This document shows, in pieces, positions 21,362 to 31,722 of a stretch of 64,000 bases of DNA. The translations under genes were made by a program, and so were the position numbers. The stretch lies in assembly GCA_023091665.1 (NCBI GenBank), contig JALJCQ010000023.1:62001-126000 (forward strand). The letters run 5' to 3'. This DNA is from Pythium myriotylum (lineage: Eukaryota; Oomycota; Peronosporomycetes; Pythiales; Pythiaceae). Within the stretch, counting starts at the first letter, position 1. Each line of letters opens with the position of its first letter. The notes under the pieces are model-generated. The model ran no database searches and had not been told where the DNA came from. It saw only the letters and a list, made by a program, of their open reading frames with translations.

Positions 21362-22000
21362 CTAAATGAGCTTTTTGCTCTTGAAGAACTTCTTCAGGTA
21401 GAGAACCTGCCAGACTCCCATGGCGAGGAGGACACCGATCGACAGAAAGCTGAACCAAAGTACGCGTGAGTTCGTTGATTCGTTCGTGCTGCGCATCGCA
21501 GCCTCACGCTCACGCATGTAAAGCATCTCTCGATGGATCTCATCAACAGCGTCCTCCATCTTTCTCAACTCACGCTCAACGGGCATGAGGTGCTCGCGCT
21601 TTGCAACTTCCGTGTAGTCCTTTGCCTCAACGCCGTGCTTGAAGTCGAGCATCACGCGTGCAGGACTCTCGTTCGAGTTGAAAAAGCACACCGTGTAGCT
21701 TCCGGCGGCGTCAGCGTGGAACGAGAACTTGTGGATATCGTCAGACGAGGTGTCGACGTTGGAGTCTTGCTTGAGGTACTTCTTGAGGGGGTCTGTGATC
21801 ACGACCGACACGCCCGACTTACCCTGGACAGCGCCCAGCACGTCATAGTGGATGACCACGAGGCTGCCCTGGGCGACCTCGTCACTGAGACACTTCTCAG
21901 CGCGACGTCGCACTTCAAACTGCACGCCTTGGACGCCGGTCGCGATGGTTGCCACCACCACTAGCAGCAGCGTGCACGCCGCCACAAGCTTGCGCGCCAT
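21362..22000 (-). CDS. p24/TMED cargo-receptor family protein (emp24/gp25L)
   Basis: A single exon of 212 aa. There is a signal peptide (MARKLVAACTLLLVVVATIA), then a GOLD domain (about 30-125) containing VRRRAEKCLSDEV and AGSYTVCFFNS with the two Cys of the family disulphide. A coiled coil follows (about 145-180), then one membrane span (WFSFLSIGVLLAMGVWQVLYL). The tail is KKFFKSKKLI, which carries both the FF motif for COPII binding and a KKxx-type dilysine for COPI retrieval. It should cycle between ER and Golgi in p24 heteromers. The start at 22000 is the Met directly before the signal peptide. Confidence 0.95.
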   Translation of the reverse strand: MARKLVAACTLLLVVVATIATGVQGVQFEVRRRAEKCLSDEVAQGSLVVIHYDVLGAVQGKSGVSVVITDPLKKYLKQDSNVDTSSDDIHKFSFHADAAGSYTVCFFNSNESPARVMLDFKHGVEAKDYTEVAKREHLMPVERELRKMEDAVDEIHREMLYMREREAAMRSTNESTNSRVLWFSFLSIGVLLAMGVWQVLYLKKFFKSKKLI

Positions 22001-22146
22001 GTTGATCTCTTGTCCCTGATCTTGTGCTGAACGCTGTGAGGGAGCCACGCGGACCCTCCAAAATTAGATATCAATTAGGTATCATATTTCGGAAGTTCCA
22101 GCTCTTCGTAATTTTGAATCGGTTTTTGGCGGGAGTGAAGACAGGC
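22001..22146. promoter_or_regulatory. shared upstream region of TMED and DAD1
   Basis: The region is 146 bp between two divergent start codons, so both promoters must overlap or be shared. No core element was identified with certainty. Confidence 0.5.
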
Positions 22147-22551
22147 ATGGAGACCGACAAGGGCGATCGGGTAGGCAATCTGACGAGCTCATTCCTTACG
22201 GTGACTCACGATCGTGCACACGCGTGTGGGCAGGAGTGGTTCGAAGCGGAAAAGGAGCGAATCGAGGAGGAGGCCAGAGAGGTTGGGGTCTGACCCGATG
22301 GGAACCGAGAAGCCTGACAACTGAGCTCTGGTCAACCATATACTAGCACCTCCACGAGGCAATCTCCAACATCCAGATTCTGAGTCAAAATCTCGATCAC
22401 TTAAACGACGTAGTACGTATTTGCTCTTTCCTCACCAGAAATCGACCTCTCACACTGCTGAAAGGGCAACGAAATCGTCAACATCTCAGCAGTTTGGGTC
22501 AAGTTCCTCCAGCAAATAAATGGGGCTTCGAGAGATCAGCGCAAGATATGA
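22147..22551 (+). CDS. DAD1: DASH/Dam1 complex subunit DAD1
   Basis: Four short exons, 22147-22170, 22234-22281, 22347-22409 and 22465-22551, are all joined in phase 0 by introns of 63, 65 and 55 nt. They encode 73 aa. The protein reads as DAD1: EWFEAEKERIEEEAREHL, then ISNIQILSQNLDHLND, then GNEIVNISAVWVKF. This matches the family pattern of FEKER-x-L-x-x-E-I, N-L-x-x-L-N-x-x-L and VGxEF-x-x-V-x-x-L-W-x-x-F. Length fits DAD1. The DASH ring couples kinetochores to spindle microtubules; it is known from fungi and is reported in stramenopiles. Its stop lies 44 bp before the stop of the convergent DNAJC17 gene. Confidence 0.8.
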
Positions 22552-22595
22552 ACGCAAGTCTAGAATCGCCACCCTCGTACCCGCAACGAAACTGG

Positions 22596-23736
22596 CTACG
22601 TAAATGCTCTATCTGCTCTTGCAGTTTTGTTTTCCATCCACGTGCGCAGTTTCTGAAGTACCACTTCCTCGTATAACGCGTGATCTTCACGTGAGACTGG
22701 GCCTAACGGGAGCACCGTAGAATTTGGTTGCTGTTGGCTTGTATCGCAAGGGTCTTTTACATCGTCATCAATGATGTGTCTTTGCACTATAACTTCACGC
22801 CACACCGGACTATGCCCTTCTACCCGCACAGCTTGCGCCTGATTGTAAAGATATAAGCTACGACATTGCTCACAGACACCACCATATCAACACGTACTGC
22901 TGCTTGCTTGTGTGCGAATACAACTTTCGCTGAGGCTGATTTCATTTTTATCGATTCGATAATGCCATACTGTCGTAAGGCGTGAATGATCGAGTCGTCG
23001 GAATGCGAAAACTGTCGACGATCCCATTTCAATGTCACCGTCCGCTCAGACTTGCCCCCTAGTAATGACCCAAGCGTGAGCTTCAATCGAGCTATGATTG
23101 GAAGGCAGTACGCCTACCTTGAGTTGTCGAAGTTCCAGACGCAGCTGTGTCGACTTCATTTTGGCGCCGAGCTTGGCGAGCTAGATTATCCTGGAGTTCG
23201 CGTTGTCGAGCGGCCGTTTTCTCTCGAAGTTTCGCTAACTCGTTTTTCCGACGAAGGTCGTCACGCGCCTCTGCTCTCTTCAGTTCAAACCCTTTCTCTT
23301 TTTGAAGATGTTCTACACAATTAGCAGTGAGCGCACGAAGTATAACAGGGATGAGACCTGACCTACTGAATACCATCAAGCATCTTTTTTCGCTTTGCAG
23401 CTAGCTCTGCGTTACGCTCGAGCTGTCGCTTGCGCGCCATGAGTTCTTGCGACAGCTTCCTGTCATACTCCTTCTTTTTAACGGGGTCTAACAAGTGATC
23501 CCGAGCTTTCTTCAGCTCCAAAAACTTCTTCACTGCATCATGACTCCATGTGAGTAATTCGACTACGACCTCGTCAGAAGTACCGAGCCACACGCACCAT
23601 CTCCACCGCGATCGGGGTGATGCTGCAGCGATCGCTTCTTGTACGCGCGCGCCACCTCCTTCTCATCCGCGCCGGCCTCAAGGCCGAGAACCTCATACAG
23701 ATCCACACCGACAAGCTCTGCCTCCATCGCATCCAT
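22596..23736 (-). CDS. DNAJC17: DNAJC17/Cwc23-like J-domain and RRM protein
   Basis: Exons (minus strand) 23598-23736, 23374-23532, 23118-23312, 22898-23058 and 22596-22838 give 298 aa, with introns of 59-65 nt. The J domain starts at residue 10 (VDLYEVLGLEAGADEKEV, then AYKKRSLQHHPDRGG) and keeps the HPD tripeptide. It continues with FLELKKARDHLLDP and YDRKLSQE. A charged coiled coil (about 95-170) is followed by a degenerate RRM (GGKSERTVTLKW, SIIHALRQYGIIESIK, AKVVFAHKQAAAQAV). This order is that of DNAJC17, a spliceosome-associated Hsp70 co-chaperone. The last 60 residues are family-specific. Confidence 0.9.
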
Positions 23737-23795
23737 TGCTCAAAGCAACGAGTAGTTTTCTTAGAAAGTGGATAGAAACGAGTTTCTATTTAGGA

Positions 23796-25863
23796 TCAAC
23801 CCATAGTCTCGAAGAGCAATCCGGCTGCCAGTTCAACGTTGCCGTTCGTTGAGGCAAGAGCCGCTGCAGCCTACACAGAAACATAGCACATCAGCTCCAG
23901 AGTTGTAGCCACCACATGGACGCACGCTGTAACAGACGCGTTGGGGATCAAAACCAAGGGCAACGAGACGCTGAACCTTGTCGTCGGTAGTTTCGCCTAC
24001 ACTTGAGATTGAAGTCGTTGGAGCTTGAGTAGAAGGTAAAGATTGCGCTAACGCATCAGTTGCAATCGATGGAGATGGGGATGAAGGAACAGCCGAAGAC
24101 CCCCCAACAGCAGTGGCCGGATCAGATCGCTCGGAGGCCGGAATCTCCTGTCAGTCGAACAATCAATTCACGTGCAGGAAGTCAGTAATTGGGCAGCGAG
24201 GAACGTACGTTCTCAGGCAGGAAAGGGACTTCATGGCCGCCCGACGCATCTTGAAGGCGCAAAACGTTCTTTTGGAGATCAATGCAACACTGCACTCGAA
24301 CAGTCCTCATTTGAATCCTCACCGAACATTCGACGTAAAATTTTCACATCGCTTCTCGTCGTACCTGATGACGCTTGAGCATATCGAGACCGAACAGAAA
24401 ATCTACTCCCTAAGACAGAGCCAAAACATTAGCGATGAAGATACATCACATACAACATGCCATCTCACCTGCTGATCCAGAATTGTGAAGCTACAGTTGT
24501 AAAAGAAGTTCCCAATTTTCAACGGGGCCATGTGTACACGCCCGATAATTGTCGCAGTCCCAACTCCTACGGCCTGTGGAATTCGGGTAAAGCGGGCACT
24601 ATTAGATGCGCTTCCTATTCAACTATCTCACCTGACCAGCGAACCGCTTGTCGACGAGACGCATGATCCCGCATCGCTCAGCACAACTCTACTTGACAGA
24701 AGTCGGTTGTGAGCTCATATTGCTTTTCGATGACATCTATAAACTGGAACGTACCGACGACATTATAGTTGACTGGGCCCCGGAGTCCACGAATGCTTTT
24801 ACAGGTGTTCCGTTGACTTCGCATGGAATGTAAAGCATGTAAACTCGCGCAAACGCCTCCGGCATTTCCTCGATTGCAATCTCCATGTTCTTCTGCACAT
24901 TTGAAAGTCGAATACGCTCCTCAATCTTCGCTTGAGCATTAGCATCGAATGGGTTTCGTTCCAATGCCATGATCTTCAGAAACAAGAATGAATACATCTA
25001 GCCACACGAGGAGTGGACAGCACTATTACCTCCTCTTGTTCTTGAAAAGTCTTTGATGCAGCTTCCATGTGCATCTCCAAGAGAACCATTCGAACATCCT
25101 GAAATGTGCAAGGAGCGTTTAGAAACAGGGCGCAACTCAATCGCAGCAGTGGTCGATTGCTCTGCTCACAGAAACGCTCTTGGATTCGAGAGCTTGGCCA
25201 AGTTTCGGATTTCCTTCCTTGATCTAGGAACTGACGGGTCAGCGTTATAAACTTTCTTCTCCAGAGCGTGTTCATGCCTGTGGGAGTAGGTGTGGATTCT
25301 TGTCGATGATATCAAGCAGCATCTCAGGCGAAGCATTGGGCTACGATAACAAAGATCAGCATCAGGCGTTGAATCACCTGGCCACGACGATCAATTATTT
25401 ACCGGAATATCCGCAATACGCATACCCGCACGAGCAACAAGCGGTGGGGGAGCTAGAGCAAATGGACTCGCAGCCGGGGGGAGCTGAGGTGGGACTGAAT
25501 CCCGTGATGAGTTGGCCATGACTACGACAAGGTCGTTGTCTTTCACCCCAGCACCTTCAAACTGACGAGCAGACGTTAGTATCTCTTTGTCACTCACAGA
25601 GGAACGATGTCGAGAAAGAAGACTGACGGTCAAGTCGAATCGGATGGGGTTCCCGTCATGCAAAAGCACCTGGTTGGCGGCAGCAATGCCAAACTGCCGG
25701 AAGAAGCCTCGCTCAGTCCGAAATCTGGGGCTCAAGTCTGACTAGAGCCCCTCACCTCTTCTTGGAGACGGAGCGCGATGGCGCCGACACGCTGGTGGGG
25801 CTCGACACTGAGTTGCGAGACGCGGTCGCCATCGGCGGACGTCACAGTGATGGAGATCGTCAT
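23796..25863 (-). CDS. DDI1: DDI1-like ubiquitin-shuttle aspartyl protease (UBL-RVP-UBA), frame break in one exon
   Basis: Thirteen exons (minus strand): 25756-25863, 25628-25693, 25403-25561, 25278-25340, 25170-25223, 25030-25098, 24755-24973, 24632-24688, 24469-24575, 24365-24409, 24209-24289, 23926-24147 and 23796-23870. The expected product is about 440 aa. It has an N-terminal ubiquitin-like domain ([20 protein letters not shown]), a helical linker ([20 protein letters not shown]), the retroviral-type protease with active-site [12 protein letters not shown] and [17 protein letters not shown], and a C-terminal UBA ([16 protein letters not shown], then [16 protein letters not shown]). The intron 25224-25277 starts GC instead of GT. 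Exon 24469-24575 is 2 nt too long: an extra TA within GTGTACAC (24532-24539) shifts the frame inside the conserved IIGRVH strand. Confidence 0.85.
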
Positions 25864-25976
25864 GGAACGGAGAGAGCGATTTCTTTGATTGGAACACTTG
25901 GCTTGTTACTTGAGCGGTTAAAACACGTGCTGGAATCATTTTTCTTGGGATCTTTTGCTTCAACGAAAGCAAAAAA
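25864..25976. promoter_or_regulatory. shared upstream region of DDI1 and FOR20
   Basis: The region is 113 bp between divergent start codons, and the smallest head-to-head gap in the window. It is AT-richer than the flanking exons and must hold both core promoters. Confidence 0.5.
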
Positions 25977-26602
25977 ATGACCGAGCCCGGCAGCTCTCTG
26001 ACGGACCTGAAGGACGGTACGGGATGACAGAAGAGGACGCGCAACCAAGCGCGCTTTTGACGTATCTGCTGCATCAGCTCTCAAGGAGACGCTTGAAGCA
26101 CGGGGTTCTCTTGGGCAAATCAAAGCGCGGATCCGGGCTGAGATTTTCTCCGCACTGGACGACGAGGTCGAGCACACCCTGCACCCAGGTGGCTGCCCAC
26201 TGACGGTTTTCTTTGCACGTTGATTTGCAGAATGTGCCCAAGCCTAAGCTGTCAAACGACAATCTTCTCATCAATGAGCTGATTCGGGAGTATTTAGCGT
26301 ATAATGGCTACGCTCATGCTCTCTCAGTATTTGTCGCGGGTACGTGACCATCATGAGCAGTTTGGGATTTTGCTGTTCTAATTACTAGGAAGAATCTGGC
26401 CAACCAATCGCTCCTGCATTCCAACGGGACTTTTTAGCCCACGAACTCGGAGGTTGTGTTTTCGGTTTGCTTCATCTTCCTCATCCTGTAAAACTGAAGA
26501 CCTTCTGCCTCGACAGTCAATGATGATCCCAGATTCGTGCATGTGCCGTTGCTCTATGGGATTGTTGCTAGCATGCAGCAACCGCGAGGTTTGGACTCTT
26601 AA
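25977..26602 (+). CDS. CEP20: FOR20/CEP20 (FOPNL), centriolar satellite and basal-body protein
   Basis: Exons 25977-26016, 26078-26166, 26231-26339, 26393-26452 and 26517-26602 give 127 aa, with introns of 61, 64, 53 and 64 nt. The sequence follows the family throughout: LKDALKETLEARGSLGQIKA, RIRAEIFSALDDE, then the LisH region LLINELIREYLAYNGYAHAL, then ESGQPIAPAFQRDFLAHEL and VPLLYGIV. FOR20 is needed for basal-body docking and cilium assembly in Paramecium and mammals, so a role in zoospore flagella is likely. The C-terminus is shorter than in human. Confidence 0.92.
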
Positions 26603-26861
26603 CGTTTGAGTGCGTTGCATGATCTCACACTTGTGTGACCCAGAACCCGTTCCAAGTGTTTCCAAACGGCATCATACTGCTACACTGAGCCCATTGGCTT
26701 CTGTTCAAGACAACTCGACGACATGTAAATAAGCGACGTAGTTTTGTGGTGGAAGTCCAGATCATTGAGATGTGTTTGCGTAGCAACCGGCATTGACCCA
26801 TCACCGATAATGTATCAAAAATGACTACCCTTTTCATATTGAAGACTTATGAAGTTCGTCC

Positions 26862-28621
26862 TCACGATTTCCAAAAACGAACGTAGCCGTCACCGCCAAA
26901 GGTCGCAATTAGATTGCGGTGGGGATGATGGTCAACTCCCAGCGCTGATCCATTGCTGACTTGCACAGTAGCGACCAACGAACCATTATCTGTGGTAAAC
27001 GCCAACAAATACCCTGCGTCGGTTACCCCATAGACTAGTTTGCCTCTCGACGAAATTGTGCAGTCGACAAAATTGCCAATACTTTGCTCGTTGTTGGCGT
27101 CGGTCTTGAAAGTCTGCAGCAACGAGCCGTCCGTGGAGACCAGATAGAGGGCATGGCTGCGGGTACAGAGAAGAATGTTACACCCAGGCCCTTGACCTGC
27201 CGGCACGAGGAGAACGTTCACAATGTCGAGTTCGTCAGTAACCGAGCTGTTTGGGGGTTGAATGGTACGCAAGCAACCCGTCGTTTTCACGTCCCATATC
27301 TGTAAAACTCGGAGGTCAGTAAATTCACTGAGAAAATTGTTGACGTGAGCCACAACGTACCTTGACACTCCCATCACATGAAGCAGATATAACGCGAGCA
27401 CCATCAATCGAATAGACTGCCTTGTTCACGTAACTTTGATGACCAATGAACTCCTTCAGCATTTGACCGGACTTGAGTCCATGAATGCGAACGGAGTGAT
27501 CGAAAGACGCGGTTAGCAGTTGGGTCCCATCTCGAGAGAACTGTACACTGTTGATGCTTTGACTGTGTGCGTTGTCAAAGCGTCGTAGACAAACCCCAGA
27601 CGAGATTTTCCACACCTTTAACTTGCCGTCCTCGCTTCCGCTAGCAAGCAAGTCTCCATCAGGACTGTAAGCCTGAGCAGTCACGCCAACTTCATGCATC
27701 ATGAACTCGTCCTTAGCTTGGTATTCTAGATCCTTGCGAAGTTTGCACTTCTCGAAGTCCCAAACTTCTATAAATCCATCTTTTGAACCGCTCGTCAACA
27801 TTAGGCCATCCCGACTAAACTGAACAGTCTGTGGCTTGGACGTCTTGCCAAACTTGATCTTTCCAGCGGATTTTCGCACAGGGCGATCGGCTTCTTCGCG
27901 CGTCGCCTGCTTCGGTGCTCCTGTGAACAGGTTGAGGTCTGCACCCGATACAAGAGTTCCCTAGTGTTCAGATACAGCCAAGAGAGGAACTTAGCTGTGT
28001 AAAGCGGTTATAGGTAGAGAAACAATACCTGAACGTGCTGCCATTTAATAGCTTCGCCGAGCAATGATAGGAGCCGAGACGGTGGAACTTCGAAGATCTC
28101 ACATTTGAACTTCTCTGCGATAGCTACGCGACGATCCTGCCGGGAAACACCACCATACGCTGCATTTGCGTCAAATAGGGTTCGCTTTGATAGCTCTTCG
28201 AGGCGGGCAAAACTGCCCACGAAACAGCAGAAGGAGTTAGTCATCCTTCGTGTTGCCACAACGGTTGAGTAGAACAATACCGCTCCGCGGAATTGCTCCG
28301 CAAGTGCCTCATTGGTTCTGAAAATCGCAGCACCCGCAACGCAACATCTCTCTCTTTCATCTCGAGCATCTCAAGTACGATTTGCTCGTAGAGATCCGTC
28401 ATCGGGGCTGAGTCGCATTCGAGTGCCTGCGTCTGCTGGAGGACGGCGTCCCAGCGGCCCAACTTGATGTCACTCACAAACACCTCGATCGAGTCCACTG
28501 CGTTGAGGCGGATCTGCGATTCATCCTGCAGAGCCTTCATGGCGCGAAGCAGCCTGTTCTCTTTCAGGAACTGCAGGATGAGGCGGATGGTGTCGCTCGC
28601 GTCCACATCCATGGTGCTCAT
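26862..28621 (-). CDS. SMU1: SMU1, LisH/CTLH-WD40 spliceosome protein
   Basis: Exons (minus strand) 28281-28621, 28029-28212, 27361-27960 and 26862-27299 give 520 aa; human SMU1 has 513. The LisH/CTLH start reads DTIRLILQFLKENRLLRAMK and DLYEQIVLEMLEM, followed by VPPSRLLSLLGEAIKWQ. Seven WD40 repeats follow from about residue 215: GFIEVWDFEKCKLRKDL, GKLKVWKISSGVCLRRF, HSVRIHGLKSGQMLKEF and GVDHHPHRNLIATFGG are typical of SMU1. SMU1 works with RED/IK in activating the spliceosomal B complex and in choosing splice sites. A second Met at 28612 is an alternative start. Confidence 0.96.
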
Positions 28622-28759
28622 TCTCACAGGTCGTTCTTGCTTTTGCGTTGGCAGCGAGCAGACAGAATGGTGGTCAGTTGATCGAAGTGGTCCACACATT
28701 GCAGCCCCAAACCTTCCCAGTGTTGAATCTGAAAAGAAGCGGGAAAAACACCGGCGACT
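28622..28759. promoter_or_regulatory. shared upstream region of SMU1 and ZW10
   Basis: The region is 138 bp between divergent start codons. No TATA-like motif is obvious. Confidence 0.45.
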
Positions 28760-31655
28760 ATGGACGGCTTGACTCGGTAAGCCCGCTTGACGTCACCGCT
28801 GGGCAAGTCAATCTCACCGCAGCACGCTCTTTATGGCTGCTGATGACACCCCACTAGAAAACTGGAGGCCACCCACGATGAAATCCAGCGCGTGCGTGGA
28901 GATGTTGTCGAAGCCCTCAAAGCGTTTTACGGCGGCTCGTCCTCGCTCTCGGCTGATGAGGCCTTGAAGATCGCCTCGAGGTGGAGTAATGCGGCGAAAT
29001 ACCCATTGCTTTCTGGAGCTGTCGACGCGAGCAATGTGTCTGACATGGATGCTCGAGTCAATCGCCTAGCTCACGCACTCCAGGACGCCGTGGGCCAGCT
29101 CCATTTGGACGAGAGTGACAGCAGCGACCAAACAAGGCTCATCACCTCCTTTGCCCAGCGCGAGCGTCTCAAGAGACAGATGGATCAGTCACGTCGCATG
29201 CTGGTGGTCATCGAGAAGGTCACACACATGGATAACGCGCTATTTGATATTGACGCACACATGGACAAGGGCGATGTTGTCGCTGCAGCAGGAGCTTACG
29301 TACATGCTCAGCAACTCTTCGAAGGGTTAGATGACACCCAATGTGATCCTGCGACTCCAATGCTTATTGAAAACGACGATATTGTGCGCATCCTCAACCT
29401 CCAGTTGCTAAAGAAGCGAAATCGACTGATTCACGTTCTGGACCAGGCTCACAGCAAGGTGCTGACTGCTAAGCAAGGACTTCTTTGTGCAAAGCAACCG
29501 AGATTCTATGAAGGTCCAAACTTAGGAGCTGGCTCTTCTGCGATGCACCGATTATTATGGCAAGCGTCGGCGCTCATGAGTTCACTACCTTCTCGTCTCA
29601 CCGATGTGGCAAAGATCGTTTCGATTCATCTACTAAAACCGCTGTTGTCATCTGACTGTGCGTCACTCAAAGTAACCAACGAGGCTGATAGTGTCTCGCT
29701 CACCCTCATTTCTCCTAGCGAGAACGGAACTCCGAAGCTATCAGAGATCGAAAGTGCAGATCACATTTGCGCTCAAGTTGTCACCGCTCTTCGTTTCGTG
29801 TATACCGAAGTATTTGGAACAGATGTGGACATTATGCAACGTGCGACCGAATTCATATGGAGGTCCCCGGGAAATCTTGAGTCACAACTGCTCACCTATC
29901 TCCAAGACAAAATCCCGAAGGATCCAAGCCTGATCATCCAATACCGTGATTGCGTCATTCGGGTTGTGAGTTCTCCATAGCTCACTAAGTGTGATGTCAT
30001 CTCACTAACCGCTATCATTGTTCAGGTTGGCGAAATGTGTGACTCGCTCGAGTCGTTTGGCTTCATAATCCCGAGAAACAGCCAAGTCCGGGTTTTCAGC
30101 GACCAGATTGATCTGTACGAGTCAAATCCAATTATGTATTGCGTCGAACACCAGCTGACTGATGTTCGTAGATTGTACTCCAAGCGCCGCAGGCAACAAT
30201 TACTGACCATTGCACGTGGTTTCATGAGCCGCGATTACCGAAATTCAACCAAAGTGGCTGCCGCAACAGAGCGTTGTAGTCTCGATGCATCCGTTGGAAC
30301 TGGGAAGAAGGACGGAGGGAAAGGAAAGCTGGGGACGAGTGGCTTTATGACTGGGTCTTCGTCCTCAGATGAGACTGAGAGTGGAAGCTTTCAAATGCCT
30401 GATTATCGCATCACACATTGTGCTCACGACGTCGTTGAACTCGCTCATCAAACACTTATTGAAGCATGTACACCAGATTCCATCCGCGCCAACACGCTCT
30501 TCCATACAAGTCGCGATATTTTCTTTCTCTTCCGTGCCGTCGTGCCCACACTATATCAGGACGAGATCACGAATGACGCCAGCACCTGCATGCTCTTTCA
30601 CAATGACTGCATGTATATTGCCCACCACATGCTTACAATTGGACACCATTACAAGAGCAGGTATCGACAAACGTGAATTAGCTGTCTAGCATTACCAAAC
30701 TAGCTCACTTCATATTGTATATGAAGACTCCCAGCTCCGCTCAACCAGATCGCAACGATGGTTGACATGGTTCCACCATTCCGTGAAGCCGGTGAGCGAG
30801 CACTCACAGCCTTCGCAGGTAAATTCTCTGATGAGCTTCGAAGTGGAATGCGGACATTCAAGGTTTGTCACATGCACTGCCTATGCATTTGGTTTTGCTT
30901 TAATTGAGCATCCTATAGGACGAAGGCGGAATCGATTCCCCAGTCGCTCTCGAAAACCTAGACGGATTCATTAAGGCGTCCCTCTACAAGCTGAATCATG
31001 TCAGAAGTTCTTGGCGTGATGGGCTACCACAAGGAGTGTACAATCAAGTTATGCGACTGATTCTCCAACCCTTCGTCACAGCTTTCATGGAACAAATGCT
31101 TGTCGAGAAGGTTTGGTTTCCGATTTGATCATTCTAGTTGATATCAATTGCAATCTAACGTCACTTGCACCAGAAAATTGGTGCAACAACGGGTGGAACC
31201 ATCCACAATATCGCATCCCTGCTTTTGGAGGTATCAGAAATTGATCGCTTAGTCAGTAACTACGCGCTAAGAAGCCCATTCATTAGACCCAAGGAATGTT
31301 TGATACTGCAGCTCAGAGTGAGAAGTATGTTCCCGAGCTCGCAAAACTCCGCCGTTTCACTTCTCTATTGGTTCGTTTGACGTGTTGACATCAATTATTG
31401 TTCTCGAGTTTCTAACTTCTTTGCCAGGTTCAGCCTCTGACAACCATCCAGGATCAGTTTGTGAATGGAGATCTAGTTGAGTTCTCGTCCCAGGAGCTGA
31501 CTGTAATCGCCAGGTTTGGTTCCTCTCGCACAAACAGCGGCACAGCGTGACATCTCACTCCATGGGTTTACCGCAGATCAATCTTTCGTGATTCACCTGA
31601 GAGAAAAGAACTCTTGCGACTAATCGCAAGCGTGCCTGGGACGAAAACGCTCTAG
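28760..31655 (+). CDS. ZW10: ZW10 homologue (Dsl1/RZZ-type tether)
   Basis: Nine exons: 28760-28776, 28858-29965, 30026-30660, 30727-30862, 30919-31110, 31174-31255, 31312-31370, 31428-31513 and 31577-31655. They encode 797 aa, with introns of 56-81 nt. The first coding exon is only 17 nt. The N-terminal half is coiled coil (about 50-160). The ZW10 middle signature is plain at about 560: FHNDCMYIAHHMLTIGHHY, then VDMVPPFREAGERALTAFA and WRDGLPQGVYNQVM. ZW10 acts in the NRZ/Dsl1 complex tethering Golgi-derived vesicles at the ER and, in animals, in the RZZ kinetochore complex. Confidence 0.9.
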
Positions 31656-31722
31656 GGGCCCTTAATGGTTTGCAAAAACTATACACTTTATTGAACGTGC
31701 CTCGTCGTCAGGCATTCCAGCC

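Noticed and set aside
22839..22879. Donor at 22879 giving a 41-nt intron in DNAJC17
   Set aside because: A donor GTACGT at 22897 gives a 59-nt intron and a better match to the RRM helix.
23059..23117. A 26-nt intron in DNAJC17 using the first AG after the donor
   Set aside because: Too short for the genome's range; a later acceptor at 23059 gives a 59-nt intron, keeps the frame and joins directly to the RRM start.
23550..23852. Plus-strand ORF over the first exon of DNAJC17
   Set aside because: His/Arg/Pro-rich antisense shadow of the J domain.
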